A stretch of 64,000 bases of DNA from Deltaproteobacteria bacterium (GCA_011526105.1 WYAZ01000031.1:1-64000); one strand, 5' to 3'. Positions 8,600 through 17,555 are shown, counted from the first letter of the stretch. The notes: a model not told the origin generated them from the letters alone. Numbers and translations: made by a program.

Positions 8600-9307
8600 T
8601 CAAGCTCGCCCGGGCTTTGGGCCCTCGGACTCGAGCTCTCTGAGGTGGTAGAGGGCCGCTTTTCGTGGATCCCCGCGGAAAACGTGCTGTCCGGCCCGAA
8701 CCGTGCGCTTGAGCAAGAGGAAGAGCTGACCCTTGCGAGTGTACAGGCGACGCACCTTGAACGGGAGGTTTTCGGGCTTCAGATCTTCGGTCCCCAGGGC
8801 GGTCTCGAGCTGTTTGACGATGCGTTGGCCGCGTTTGACGAAGGCATCTTTGAGCCCCGCGTCGTCGAGGCGCGGCTTCAGCTCGCCTGCGGCCCGCAGG
8901 CGGCGCCTCAGCTCGGTGAGCAGATCTCGCGCATAACCTTCGGCCAGCTCCGGGGCGACGCTCGCGACCGCCTCGAGGGCCGGCATGTCCAGCGAGAGAT
9001 TCAAGACCGCGATCTCGCGCAGCTCCACCAACCAGGCGCGGCCCTTCGCCATGGTCTCGGCCAGCTCTCCCATCTGTAGCGGGGTGTCGTTCTTTGCCAG
9101 GGCCTTGTCCTTCACCGCCCCGCCGACGTCGGCGCCGAGGCGCCGCAGACGTTCGGAGAGGTCTTCGGGGAGCCCGACTTTGGAGAGGGACGGTCCGTCT
9201 TTCTCGAGCAGCTTCGCCACCCGCTCCGTGGCGGCGAGCAAGGGCTCGGACCTGAAGCTCGCGCCCACCGTGACGACGACGCGATCAGGCGGTTGGTACT
9301 CGACCAT
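8600..9307 (-). CDS. Hypothetical protein
   Basis: 235 residues. The ATG at 9307 is preferred because upstream in-frame sequence overlaps the neighbouring lipoprotein gene and is a low-complexity Arg/Ser/Pro read-through. The protein is charged and mainly helical, with no signal peptide. Notable text: YQPPDRVVVTVGASFRS at the N-terminus and KVRRLYTRKGQLFLLLKRTVRAGQHVF near the C-terminus. I recognise no domain. It lies 31 bp downstream of the lipoprotein gene on the same strand. Confidence 0.55.
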   Translation of the reverse strand: MVEYQPPDRVVVTVGASFRSEPLLAATERVAKLLEKDGPSLSKVGLPEDLSERLRRLGADVGGAVKDKALAKNDTPLQMGELAETMAKGRAWLVELREIAVLNLSLDMPALEAVASVAPELAEGYARDLLTELRRRLRAAGELKPRLDDAGLKDAFVKRGQRIVKQLETALGTEDLKPENLPFKVRRLYTRKGQLFLLLKRTVRAGQHVFRGDPRKAALYHLRELESEGPKPGRA

Positions 9308-9338
9308 CTCGAGGAGCGGCGCGGCGGCGCGTCCGACC

Positions 9339-10529
9339 TTACTGGTTGAAGACGGTCTCGCGTCCGAAGAACACGAGCGAGAGCGCGTCCGGATACACAC
9401 GGAACGCACGCCGGCCGAAGCCTTCCGTACACTCGTTCTCGAAGCGCTGGACGCCCACGCCGCCGTGCACCGTTGCGCCGAGCGAGCTGGTGATGGTGAA
9501 ACCCAGACCCGCGTAGAGGCCGCTCGCCGAGGTGGCGTCGAGCGCGGCGTCGAAGGTGGACTGGGCGGAGAGGTAACCTTCGGCGGCCGGCGCGGTGCTG
9601 AAGCCCACGACCGCGTTCTCCATCGCGGAGTCCGTGCAGTCCCGCGCGGCCAGCAAGGCGTAGCCAGGACCTTGGCCGTCATCGAGGTTGGCTGAACCGG
9701 GGATGTTCACGCCGGAAGCGGTGATCATCGCCTGTACCTCCGAACGCCGGGCGAGAGGGAGGTTGAACGCGAAACGGCAGGTGCCGGGCGTGCAGCCGCC
9801 GCCGCCTGCGATGTCGGCGCGAGCGAGGATGCCTTGCACGTAGGTGGTCATCCACTCACCGCCAGTGGTGCTGCTTCGCACTCGGAAGGTGTAGGGCACA
9901 TCCGTGAAGACGCCTGGCGCCTGCGCCCCGATCTCGAGCTGAAGGCCGGAGTCGCACTGCGGTGCGTTGTCTCGAACCTCGATCGTGACGCCCAGAGGCG
10001 TGCCTCGGTTGAGCCCGGTGACGGGGTCGAAGCTCGGGTCGATGACCTCTGCGGTCTGAGGGTGAACCTCGTAGAAGAGTGCGGCGTCGAGGGTGGCCTC
10101 GAGCGCGGCGCGCGTGGGGGCCGCACCCGCGAAGATGAGGCATCCTTCGAAGCGGATGTTCCCGAGGAGCGCCGTGGGGGGACCTCGGTCGATGCACGAG
10201 ACGTTGGCCCGGTTGCCCGTGGCGTTGTTGGCGATGGAGCTGGCGGCCCCGCCGAGATCGATGTCGCCGCCCTCGCTGTCGATGATCCCGTTCTGGACGC
10301 AGTATTCAGCCTGCATGCCCGAGTCCGAGCGACCGGCGTCCGCGACGCCTGTGTCTCGAACTCCGGTGTCCCGCACGCCGCTGTCGAACGGCGTGGTGGC
10401 GTCCCGAGCGCCGGTGTCCGCCACGCCGGCGTCGACTTCGGGGGTGTCGTCTCCGCAAGCGGCGGCGAGAGACAGAATGAGGAGGGTCGCAATCGGGAAC
10501 TGTAGCGACGTGAAACCGGTGAACTTCAT
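9339..10529 (-). CDS. Secreted lipoprotein with Asp/Thr/Gly-rich linker
   Basis: 396 residues. The signal peptide (FPIATLLILSLAAAC) ends in a lipobox-like L-A-A-A-C, so the protein is probably lipid-anchored. Residues 27-72 form a low-complexity linker made of D-A-G, D-T-G and D-S-G units with RDTGVRDTGV tandem repeats, typical of myxobacterial surface lipoproteins. The remaining 320 residues are beta-rich with several Cys and no domain I can name. It is divergent from the homoserine dehydrogenase gene across 160 bp. Confidence 0.65.
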   Translation of the reverse strand: MKFTGFTSLQFPIATLLILSLAAACGDDTPEVDAGVADTGARDATTPFDSGVRDTGVRDTGVADAGRSDSGMQAEYCVQNGIIDSEGGDIDLGGAASSIANNATGNRANVSCIDRGPPTALLGNIRFEGCLIFAGAAPTRAALEATLDAALFYEVHPQTAEVIDPSFDPVTGLNRGTPLGVTIEVRDNAPQCDSGLQLEIGAQAPGVFTDVPYTFRVRSSTTGGEWMTTYVQGILARADIAGGGGCTPGTCRFAFNLPLARRSEVQAMITASGVNIPGSANLDDGQGPGYALLAARDCTDSAMENAVVGFSTAPAAEGYLSAQSTFDAALDATSASGLYAGLGFTITSSLGATVHGGVGVQRFENECTEGFGRRAFRVYPDALSLVFFGRETVFNQ

Positions 10530-10689
10530 GGACGAACTCTCCTTGCCTTGGGCGGAGGTAGGAACACCCCATCCGGCACGCGGCGGACCCTAGCCAGGGG
10601 TTCGGCTCGGAGGCAACCCCAAAGGCATGCCAAACCAGCGGAATCAGGATTCTGCGCGGGGGTGCTGCTACCAGCCAGGTTTTTGGGGT

Positions 10690-11754
10690 ATGAGGGCCCT
10701 CGTGAGCCACGCCCAAAGCCCCATCGCCGCCGGCGTCGCCCCCGAGCCCGCCCGAAGGCTGCGAACCGTGCTCGTCGGCTCGGGCTCTCTGGGGCGCGCG
10801 TTTCTTCGCGCGGTACAAGAACAGAACGCGCCCATTGAGCTCGTGGGCATGCTCACCGGCCGACACGGCCGCCTCACCTCCGCTTCGGGGATCGACCTCG
10901 ATGCTGCGTTGTTCAAGGTCGAGGCCAAGGAAGAGCTCGGCGGCCCGTCGGGTGGCGACGACTTCGCGCGTGTACTCGAGGAGCTTCGGCCCAGCCTGCT
11001 GGTCGAGTGCATCCCTCAAAACGTTCGAAGCGGCGAGCCCTCACTCAGCTTTCTTCGGACCGCGCTCGACCGCGGAGTGAACGTGGTCACCGCCAACAAG
11101 GCGGCCATCGCCCTCGGCTACCGCGATCTCCTTCATCGCGCCTCGCGCACCGGAGCTCGGTTTCGTTTCGAAGCGACGGTGCTCGATGCGCTCCCAGCCT
11201 TCGCGATGATGAGCCGCCTCCGTGATGTCGAGATCAGCCGGGTGCGCGGGGTTCTCAACGGGACCTCTTCCCTCGTCCTCGAGTCGGTGCAGCTCGGTTC
11301 CACGCGCTCTCGTGGGCTCGCTCGAGCGCAGGCGCAGGGCATCGCGGAGGCAGACTGCGTGCTCGATCTCGACGGCTGGGATGCCGCGGCAAAAGCGGCG
11401 CTTCTCGCCAACGTCTGGATGGGTGGGGCGCTGCGGGTCGTGGATGTCGTTCGCACCGGCTGCGAGACGCTGAAGGACGAGCAGCTCCGCGAGACCGGAG
11501 ACAACCTCCACTATCGGCTCGTGGCTGACGTGACCAAGGACGAGTCTGGCAACGTCCGGGCGAAGGTCGAGCCGGTGGGGCTCGAGCCCGGGGACCCTTT
11601 CTTCTCGCTCAAGGGCGGAAACGGCGGTCTTCAGATCGAGTGCCGTGGCGGGCCGCGTTTCACGATGCTCCAAGACTCGCACGGTCTCGACGACGCTGCG
11701 TTCGCGCTGCTTCAGGACTGCCGGGCGATTCTCGCCGGCGACGCGCAAGTCTGA
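10690..11754 (+). CDS. hom: Homoserine dehydrogenase, short form without ACT domain
   Basis: 354 residues from the ATG at 10690; an in-frame start 63 bp earlier adds a Cys-rich tail with no homology. It oxidises homoserine or reduces aspartate semialdehyde with NAD(P)H in threonine/methionine synthesis. Rossmann motif GSGSLG at 30-35, VVTANKAAI (K137), NGTSSLVL (190-197), and DLDGWDAAAKAALLAN (226-241, with the catalytic-type Asp and Lys235) follow the family order. There is no C-terminal ACT regulatory domain, so allosteric threonine control through ACT is not expected. Its last 95 bp overlap the convergent secreted-zincin gene. Confidence 0.88.
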   Translation: MRALVSHAQSPIAAGVAPEPARRLRTVLVGSGSLGRAFLRAVQEQNAPIELVGMLTGRHGRLTSASGIDLDAALFKVEAKEELGGPSGGDDFARVLEELRPSLLVECIPQNVRSGEPSLSFLRTALDRGVNVVTANKAAIALGYRDLLHRASRTGARFRFEATVLDALPAFAMMSRLRDVEISRVRGVLNGTSSLVLESVQLGSTRSRGLARAQAQGIAEADCVLDLDGWDAAAKAALLANVWMGGALRVVDVVRTGCETLKDEQLRETGDNLHYRLVADVTKDESGNVRAKVEPVGLEPGDPFFSLKGGNGGLQIECRGGPRFTMLQDSHGLDDAAFALLQDCRAILAGDAQV

Positions 11755-13243
11755 ACAGCAGGAGCAAACTCCAGAACGCCGCGGAGCCGCTCTGGGGTCC
11801 GCTCTGGCAGCTCGACGCTGGATCTTCACTCGAATCGGGACCGCTCGAACCCGCGTCCCCATTGCTCCCTGCCGGACCCGCATCTTGATCCGGCGCCGTG
11901 AGTTGGCTGCACGCTCCGATCGGCACGCAGAGCCGGAAGCCGGGACAACACACGCCTTCGCCGCACTCGGTGTCGGCCGTGCAGGCCCGAGTACAGAAGC
12001 GGCGGCTGGTGCTCAGGCTCTCGCAAACCTCGGACTGAGCGAGATCGCACTCGAGGACGCTCTCGCAGGTGGTGAACAGAGGGTTCGTCCCCGCGCCCAT
12101 CACTTCGAGCGAGAGCTGCATGCGCCCGCCGGTGGCCTCTTGGAAGTCGAGGACGAGCTGTTCCAAGCGGGACTCGAGATCGGCGAGGGCGGCGCGATTC
12201 AGAGGGCTGAGCGTGCGGCCCCGAGACAGTACGACGATGCCGATCGGCCACCGCACCGGCAGCGAGTTCGGCTGCAGCTCAGGGCTGCGTGGTCCGCTTC
12301 CTTGGAGCACGGTGTCGATGTTCAGCTCGATGGTCTCCGCGCGCACGGTTACCTCGATCCCGTTTCGACGGGCGGGAGGACTCGAAGCACTCAGCGCTAG
12401 ACCAGGCGGTGAGAGAACCTCGATCGGGCGAAGCAGTCGAAGGGGCGGGACCTCATGCAGAGGGAGCAGTCCCATCAAGTAGAGATCGAGTTCGCTGAAG
12501 CGGAGCGTTCGAGCTTCGGGAACTCGTGTCCGGAACACACCGGCGCTGGTCTCCTCCCAGTCATTGCCTTCCATGGGGCTCGAGCCGGTGCTCGAGAAGT
12601 AGTTCCAGTGAGCGCCCTGACGTCCGCGAAGCGCGTTCGGCTCGAGCTGGGGGTGTGCGATGTCTGCATAGGCCAGCCATCGGTGCGCGAGTTCGTGAAG
12701 GAAGGCCTCGCGAAAATACGCTTCCCCCGCGGCGATGAGTTGGCGCGGCTCACCGAGGAAGATGAGGCCGTCGAGGCTCGAGGCCGGGCGCTCATCGAAG
12801 ACCGTGGCGGCGAGGCCCGCGCCCAGCCCGAGCACATCGTTGGCGACGGGCAGGTAGAAGAGATCGCCCCTTCCCGTGTCGAAGGCGGTGAAGACGAGCA
12901 GCGCCTTGATGCCGTCTCCTTGGGACCGCGACCACGCATCCTCGGCGAGTTCGAACGCGCGGCTGTATGCCTGAGGTGAAGACCACGGTGGTGCGTACAG
13001 ACGTAGCTCTCGGTCGTAGACGAGGAGGAACCGCGGCGTGGCTTCGATCTCCGGACCGTGGCCACTCCAGATCCGCCGGCTCCCATGGGGGAGACGCATC
13101 GAGGCCTGCACCTCGCGGACGAAGTCCTCGGGCGCGCAGTCGAAGGGCAGGGGTGCCGCGATCGCGGCACCAGACGTGAGGACGACGGACAGGCACACGA
13201 GCAGACCCAGCCACGAGGTGCGGGACGCGGCGGGCACCGGCAA
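11660..13243 (-). CDS. Secreted HExxH protein with MYXO-CTERM-like anchor
   Basis: 527 residues. The signal peptide is WLGLLVCLSVVLTSGAAIAA. A zinc-binding HELAH (H183-E184-x-x-H187) lies in FLHELAHRWLAY, typical of secreted zincin-like proteins. A Cys-rich segment (about 400-445: CESVLECD, CTRACTADTECGEGVCC) is followed by a Ser/Gly/Asp linker. The C-terminus has Cys, a hydrophobic stretch AAFWSLLLLFRLA, then RRRR, resembling the MYXO-CTERM sorting signal (TIGR03901-like) that retains proteins at the myxobacterial surface. About 20 residues follow the Arg cluster, longer than usual. Substrate unknown. Confidence 0.7.
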   Translation of the reverse strand: MPVPAASRTSWLGLLVCLSVVLTSGAAIAAPLPFDCAPEDFVREVQASMRLPHGSRRIWSGHGPEIEATPRFLLVYDRELRLYAPPWSSPQAYSRAFELAEDAWSRSQGDGIKALLVFTAFDTGRGDLFYLPVANDVLGLGAGLAATVFDERPASSLDGLIFLGEPRQLIAAGEAYFREAFLHELAHRWLAYADIAHPQLEPNALRGRQGAHWNYFSSTGSSPMEGNDWEETSAGVFRTRVPEARTLRFSELDLYLMGLLPLHEVPPLRLLRPIEVLSPPGLALSASSPPARRNGIEVTVRAETIELNIDTVLQGSGPRSPELQPNSLPVRWPIGIVVLSRGRTLSPLNRAALADLESRLEQLVLDFQEATGGRMQLSLEVMGAGTNPLFTTCESVLECDLAQSEVCESLSTSRRFCTRACTADTECGEGVCCPGFRLCVPIGACSQLTAPDQDAGPAGSNGDAGSSGPDSSEDPASSCQSGPQSGSAAFWSLLLLFRLARRRRESPGSPEAARTQRRRDRASLGAS

Positions 13244-13251
13244 CCGTCCTC

Positions 13252-14187
13252 TCAGCCCGTCCGCGAAGGCGTTTGGGTTTGCTCGGCCTTTGCTCTTTGA
13301 GCGAGCTCTGCCTGCAGCACCTTGGAAGGGAGCGAACGGCCGATGAGATCCTGCATGCGCGCGGAGACGCTCACGAGCCGCGCGAGGTCGACGCCGGTCG
13401 TGTGCCCCATCGCTTCGAGCATGAACACGAGGTCCTCCGTGGCGAGGTTGCCAGCGGCGCCGGGCGCGTACGGGCAGCCGCCCAGACCTCCGAAGGCGGA
13501 GTCGAAGGTACGGATGCCCGCTCGGAGCCCGGTGAGCACGTTCGCGAGCGCGGTGCCGCGAGTGTCATGCATGTGCAGAGCGAGGGCCTCGGCCTTGATC
13601 CCACTTCGATAGAGCTCGTTCGAGATGGTCTCGACCTGGCCGGGATGTCCGACCCCGATGGTGTCTCCCAGGCTCACCTCGTACACGCCCATATCGACGA
13701 GCGCGTGCACGAGATCTCGGACCTGGGCGATGCCGACCTCCCCTTCGTAGGGGCAGCCAAAAACGACTGAGAGGTATCCGCGAACCCGAAGGCCCTCACT
13801 CAGGGCGGCGGTCGTGACCTCGCGAAGCACCGCGAGAGCGTCACGGATGGGCTTGTTGATGTTCTTCTTGGAGTGCGACTCGCTCGCGGACATGAAGACC
13901 GCGACCTCCTCGAGTCCCGCCGCGAGGGCGCCTTCGAGGCCGCGGAGGTTGGGCACGAGGGCGGAGTAGGTGACCCCATCGCGCCTCTTGGCGTCCTTGG
14001 CGACCTGGCTGTGGTCCGCCAACTGGGGAATCCATCGAGGGGAGACGAAGCTCGTGAGCTCGATGTGGCGCAGGCCGGCGTCGCCGAGGGCCTCGGCAAA
14101 GTCGATCTTGTCCTGGGTGGGCACGAAGGCGGCTTCGTTCTGGAGGCCGTCTCGAAGACCCACCTCATACACCTTGATCGCCGCCAA
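13252..14187 (-). CDS. Hydroxymethylglutaryl-CoA lyase
   Basis: 311 residues. It cleaves HMG-CoA to acetyl-CoA and acetoacetate, the last step of leucine catabolism. The HMGL/TIM-barrel motifs are present: EVGLRDGLQNE at the N-terminus (Arg12, Asp13, Gln16, Glu18), HMHDTRGTALAN with the metal-binding H-x-H, and GGLGGCPYAPGAAGN containing the signature Cys. The length is normal for bacterial enzymes. The gene is divergent from an SCP2 gene and a CaiB/BaiF CoA-transferase gene, together suggesting branched-chain or fatty acyl-CoA degradation. It starts within 125 bp of a candidate palindromic operator (14280-14297) that may also affect it. Confidence 0.93.
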   Translation of the reverse strand: MAAIKVYEVGLRDGLQNEAAFVPTQDKIDFAEALGDAGLRHIELTSFVSPRWIPQLADHSQVAKDAKRRDGVTYSALVPNLRGLEGALAAGLEEVAVFMSASESHSKKNINKPIRDALAVLREVTTAALSEGLRVRGYLSVVFGCPYEGEVGIAQVRDLVHALVDMGVYEVSLGDTIGVGHPGQVETISNELYRSGIKAEALALHMHDTRGTALANVLTGLRAGIRTFDSAFGGLGGCPYAPGAAGNLATEDLVFMLEAMGHTTGVDLARLVSVSARMQDLIGRSLPSKVLQAELAQRAKAEQTQTPSRTG

Positions 14188-14242
14188 TCTGGAACCCCGG
14201 CCTCAGACTAGGGTCGGGGCCTTTCCCTGTCAAAGCGGCGTG

Positions 14243-14271
14243 TTGACAGACGGCGGGCTCGGTGCAACGTT
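14243..14271 (+). promoter_or_regulatory. Candidate promoter for the SCP2-CoA-transferase operon
   Basis: Perfect TTGACA at 14243-14248, 17-bp spacer, weak -10 AACGTT at 14266-14271. The predicted start point falls at the left edge of the palindrome at 14280. Read by eye. Confidence 0.4.
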
Positions 14272-14279
14272 CCCGTCAC

Positions 14280-14297
14280 TGATTGAAGAATCAATCA
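14280..14297. promoter_or_regulatory. Perfect palindrome, probable TetR-type operator
   Basis: TGATTGA-AGAA-TCAATCA: 7-bp perfect arms around a 4-bp centre, in an AT-rich island between a TTGACA box and the ribosome site of the SCP2 gene. Its size and placement over the predicted transcription start suit a repressor of the TetR/FadR kind that controls acyl-CoA metabolism. No such regulator gene is visible nearby. Confidence 0.5.
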
Positions 14298-14311
14298 ACC
14301 CGGAGGAGCCC

Positions 14312-14644
14312 ATGAGCCTGACCCCCCAACAGATCTTCGAAGACCGCATCGCCTCGCGACTCAAGGAAAACCCGGACGTCGCCGAGAAGATCAACTCGAC
14401 CTACCAGTTCGAGCTCACCGGAGACGGTGGCGGCTCCTGGGGCATCGATCTGACGAAGAAGGCGGATCACATCGTCTCGGGCAACATCGCCGAGCCGAAG
14501 GTCACCATCACCATGACCGCAAAAGACTTCGTCGACCTGGTCGAAGGCCGGCTCAACGGCCAGATGGCCTTCATGCAGGGCAAGCTCAAGCTCAAGGGCG
14601 ACATGTCGCTCGCGCTCAAGCTCCAGCAGATCCTCGGCAACTGA
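14312..14644 (+). CDS. SCP2 sterol-binding domain protein
   Basis: 110 residues, a single SCP-2 domain: amphipathic N-terminal helix, then IVSGNIAEPKVTITMTAKDFVDLVEGRLNGQMAFMQGKLKLKGDMSLALKL (shown in part), the classic end of the fold. Such proteins bind fatty acyl-CoA or other lipids and stimulate lipid enzymes. The start is fixed by a GGAGGA site 7 bp upstream. The CoA-transferase gene begins 14 bp downstream, so the pair is an operon, probably in acyl-CoA turnover. Confidence 0.88.
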   Translation: MSLTPQQIFEDRIASRLKENPDVAEKINSTYQFELTGDGGGSWGIDLTKKADHIVSGNIAEPKVTITMTAKDFVDLVEGRLNGQMAFMQGKLKLKGDMSLALKLQQILGN

Positions 14645-14658
14645 TCGGCCCCCAGGTC

Positions 14659-15795
14659 GTGAGCGAGGCGCTCTCAGGCATCCGCATCGTCGATCTCTCC
14701 CGGCTCGCGCCGGGCCCCTACGCCACGCGACTGCTCGCGGAGCTCGGGGCGGACGTCATCAAAATCGAACCTCGAGACGGGGGCGACTATGCTCGTTGGT
14801 GGCCGCCGCTCGTCGGTGAGCCCCCGACCGGCTTCATCTTTCGCGAGCTCAATCGCGGAAAGCAGAGCGTGGCGCTCGATCTCAAGACCAAAGAAGCGCT
14901 CGACGCCCTCGAGGCCCTGATCGCTCGCGCGGATGTACTCGTGGACGGTTTTCGGCCCGGCGTGCTCGCGCGTCTCGGTCTCGATCCGGAGCGCCTCCAG
15001 TGCGAACATCCTCGGCTCATCTACTGCGCGATCACCGGGTTTGGACTCACTGGCCCCGATGCCCAACGGGCGGGGCACGACATCGGGTACACCGCTCGCG
15101 CCGGCACGCTCGCGATGAGTGGCACGGCGCTCACGCCGGCGACCCTCGGCGTGCAGGTCGCAGACTTCGCGGGCGCCCTCACCGCGGTGAGTGGCATTCT
15201 CGCGGCGCTCTTTCAGCGCACTCGCACCGGCCGCGGCCAAACGGTGGACGTGTCTCTCACCGAGAGCGCGATGGCGATGGGCGCCATCAACTTCGCCATG
15301 GTCGACGCGGGCGCAGAGTTCGAGCGGGGGAACGGATTGCTCGACGGTTCGCGGCCCTGCTACTCCATCTACGAGACCAAAGACGGTCGCCATCTCGCCG
15401 TGGGCGCGCTCGAGCCCAAGTTCTGGCAGGCCTTTGTCGACGCGATCGAACTTCCGCATCTGTCGGTCTCGGGTCTCGATGAAGGTGAGGCCGGCGCGAA
15501 GGTCCGCGCCGAGGTGCAGGCGCGGCTCCTGGAGCAGCCCCTCGAGCATTGGCGCACGCTCTTCCGTCGTGTCGAGGCCTGCGTGGAGCCGGTGCTGAGC
15601 CCAGAGGAGGCGCTCGAAGACCCTCATTGGCGCGCACGCGCAGGCTCGGGGGCTGGCTACGTCGCCTCTGCCCTTCGCCTGGGTGTTTCGGGCGACCCGC
15701 TCTCCGCTGCCCCCGCGCTCGGTGAACACACTCAGAGCGTGCTCGAGGCGGTTGGTCTCGCCCCCTCCCAGATCGCCCGCCTACTCGAGTCCTGA
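14659..15795 (+). CDS. CaiB/BaiF family CoA-transferase
   Basis: 378 residues, GTG start. Class III CoA-transferases move CoA between carboxylic acids through an aspartyl-CoA thioester. The N-terminus SGIRIVDLSRLAPGPYATRLLAELGADVIKIE is the family signature. AGHDIGYTARAG carries the expected catalytic Asp, and GRGQTVDVSLTESAM is the conserved second block. The length (about 380) suits alpha-methylacyl-CoA racemase-like members as well as true transferases, so the substrate is open. It is second gene of the SCP2 operon and directly precedes the initiator tRNA. Confidence 0.85.
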   Translation: MSEALSGIRIVDLSRLAPGPYATRLLAELGADVIKIEPRDGGDYARWWPPLVGEPPTGFIFRELNRGKQSVALDLKTKEALDALEALIARADVLVDGFRPGVLARLGLDPERLQCEHPRLIYCAITGFGLTGPDAQRAGHDIGYTARAGTLAMSGTALTPATLGVQVADFAGALTAVSGILAALFQRTRTGRGQTVDVSLTESAMAMGAINFAMVDAGAEFERGNGLLDGSRPCYSIYETKDGRHLAVGALEPKFWQAFVDAIELPHLSVSGLDEGEAGAKVRAEVQARLLEQPLEHWRTLFRRVEACVEPVLSPEEALEDPHWRARAGSGAGYVASALRLGVSGDPLSAAPALGEHTQSVLEAVGLAPSQIARLLES

Positions 15796-15811
15796 GCCCG
15801 CGAAGTTCCGC

Positions 15812-15840
15812 TTGACGGGCATCCGCGGCCGGAATACACG
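15812..15840 (+). promoter_or_regulatory. Promoter of the initiator tRNA gene
   Basis: TTGACG at 15812-15817, 17-bp spacer, TACACG at 15835-15840, 13 bp before the mature tRNA 5' end. Good match and sensible distance for a tRNA promoter. Confidence 0.6.
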
Positions 15841-15853
15841 CGCGGGAGCGTAT

Positions 15854-15929
<76 letters not shown>

Positions 15930-15938
15930 AAATAAAAT

Positions 15939-15974
15939 CGCCCGGTTGGCCCAAGAGGCCCTCCGGGCGTTTTT
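15939..15974 (+). terminator. Element-borne terminator after the tRNA
   Basis: CGCCCGG (15939-15945) pairs with CCGGGCG (15963-15969), with further GGCC pairing inside, followed by TTTTT. It lies inside the element and so replaces the original host terminator now displaced to 36250-36289. Confidence 0.75.
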
Positions 15975-16082
15975 GTTTCCGAGGCCCACGCGAGGCCAAT
16001 CGGCCCCAACACCTTGTGGGCCCACAAATAAACATCGGGTTTTGAGGGAGACCGTCCGCCTTGCCGCAAGGAGGCTAAGGCC

Positions 16083-17216
16083 ATGGGGCGACGAGCAACG
16101 GGAAGACCAATCAAGCAGCGCGGAAAGTGGCGCATTCGGTGGGTGGATGAGCATGGGATGCGCAAGAGCGCTGTGTTCGAGGGCTACAACGACGCGCTGA
16201 GCGCGCTTCGCAAGCGCGAGCACGAGGTCGAGGAGATCCGAAGGGGAGAGCGGCGCGCCCGCCCGAGCGACCGACGGTTCGCAGAGCTATGTGACCTGTG
16301 GTTGGAGAAGCGCGCTCCGAAGAAACGGTCGGAGAAGGATGACGTCTCGATCATCCGTCGCCACCTCCGGCCGGCTCTCGGGAACCACATCCTGCACGCG
16401 CTCTCGGTGAATCCTGATCCAATCGAGGACTTCACGGACGAGCTTCTGGAACGGGTGAAAGAGAAGACCGCACGAAACATTCTCACGCTACTCGGGTCCA
16501 TGATGCGCCTCGCGGCCGAAAGGGAGTGGATCCTGAAGGTGCCGAAGATCGCGAAGCCGAAGATTCGACTCTTCGATCAGGACTACCGCTACCTCCGGTC
16601 CGATGAAGAGATCGCACGGTTTCTTGGTGCGGCTGATACCGAAGGCGACCGCGTTTTCGCGATGTATGCGACCGCACTCTATACAGGACTCAGAGCGGGC
16701 GAGTTGGCTGCGCTGACCTGGGCCGACATCGACTTCGACCGCAGGCTCATCAGCGTGCAGCGTAGCTTCGAGGGGCCGACGAAGTCCAAGGACCTCCGCT
16801 ACGTTCCCATTCTGGACCCGCTCCTCCCCGTCCTTCGAGCGCGCCGTGTCAGTTGCGCTTCGAAGATCGTCTTCACAAACGAGAGGGGCACGATGCATGC
16901 GGACTCATCTGCGCGCATCTTTCAGGACGTGCTCCATCGGGTTCTCGAACGCGCAGGATTCGAGGAGGAGGAACGCGACGGCCAAAGGCGACGCTACATT
17001 ACGTTTCACGGCCTGAGGCACACGTTCGCATCTCACTGGATGATGAGGGGAGGTGATCTCTTCAAACTCCAGAAGATCCTGGGGCACAAATCGGTGCAGA
17101 TGACACAGCGCTATGCGCATCTCGCGCCGACTGCCTTCGCGACCGACTACGCTCGCCTCGGTTCGGCACCGCCGACCGTCGTGGGTCAGTTGATTCCGCT
17201 TCTGAAGTCCGGCTGA
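16083..17216 (+). CDS. int: Tyrosine recombinase/integrase
   Basis: 377 residues. The N-terminal segment KQRGKWRIRWVDEHGMRKSAVF is the arm-binding-like domain, residues 65-150 the core-binding SAM-like domain, and 175-360 the catalytic domain. Active-site residues are in place: R204 in TGLRAGE, Lys at 234 or 236, H309-x-x-R312 in FHGLRHT, H335 in LGHKS, Y344 in TQRYAHL. A GGAGG site precedes the ATG. It should catalyse integration into and excision from the adjacent initiator tRNA. A 100-bp leader containing no other gene separates it from the attL terminator. Confidence 0.95.
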   Translation: MGRRATGRPIKQRGKWRIRWVDEHGMRKSAVFEGYNDALSALRKREHEVEEIRRGERRARPSDRRFAELCDLWLEKRAPKKRSEKDDVSIIRRHLRPALGNHILHALSVNPDPIEDFTDELLERVKEKTARNILTLLGSMMRLAAEREWILKVPKIAKPKIRLFDQDYRYLRSDEEIARFLGAADTEGDRVFAMYATALYTGLRAGELAALTWADIDFDRRLISVQRSFEGPTKSKDLRYVPILDPLLPVLRARRVSCASKIVFTNERGTMHADSSARIFQDVLHRVLERAGFEEEERDGQRRRYITFHGLRHTFASHWMMRGGDLFKLQKILGHKSVQMTQRYAHLAPTAFATDYARLGSAPPTVVGQLIPLLKSG

Positions 17217-17327
17217 CCTGCGGCGGATTGTTCCTACAAATTTTCGGCCAAACTTGTGGGAGCCTTCGATCAAGTGACCCGCCATCCTTGCCTCGCACCC
17301 GCAGCCTCGGGGGCAAGGAGGAAGACT

Positions 17328-17555
17328 TTGGAACATGCAGACCTGATCACCTACGAAGCAGCGTCCGAGTTTCTCTCGGTCCCGCTGTCCACGCTCTATT
17401 CGATGGTTTCGCGGCGGCAAGTGCCGCACTACCGTATGGGCCCACGCTTTGTGCGCTTCAGCCGCGCCGAGCTGCTGGCCTGGATCCAGCGCGGACACGT
17501 ACCAGCCTACGCCTCGTCTGAGACCCAGGCGTCCAGTCAGAACAGCCAACCCTAG
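17328..17555 (+). CDS. AlpA/MerR-like HTH protein (excisionase or regulator)
   Basis: 75 residues from a TTG at 17328, chosen because an AAGGAGG site sits 6 bp upstream; an in-frame GTG at 17256 lacks one. The whole protein is an HTH_17 winged-helix domain: LITYEAASEFLSVPLSTLYSMV, then PHYRMGPRFVRFSRAELLAWI. Family members act as excisionases or activators of integrase (AlpA, Xis) and sit next to tyrosine integrases in satellites and islands, as here. It probably binds att or promoter DNA to control excision. Confidence 0.8.
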   Translation: MEHADLITYEAASEFLSVPLSTLYSMVSRRQVPHYRMGPRFVRFSRAELLAWIQRGHVPAYASSETQASSQNSQP

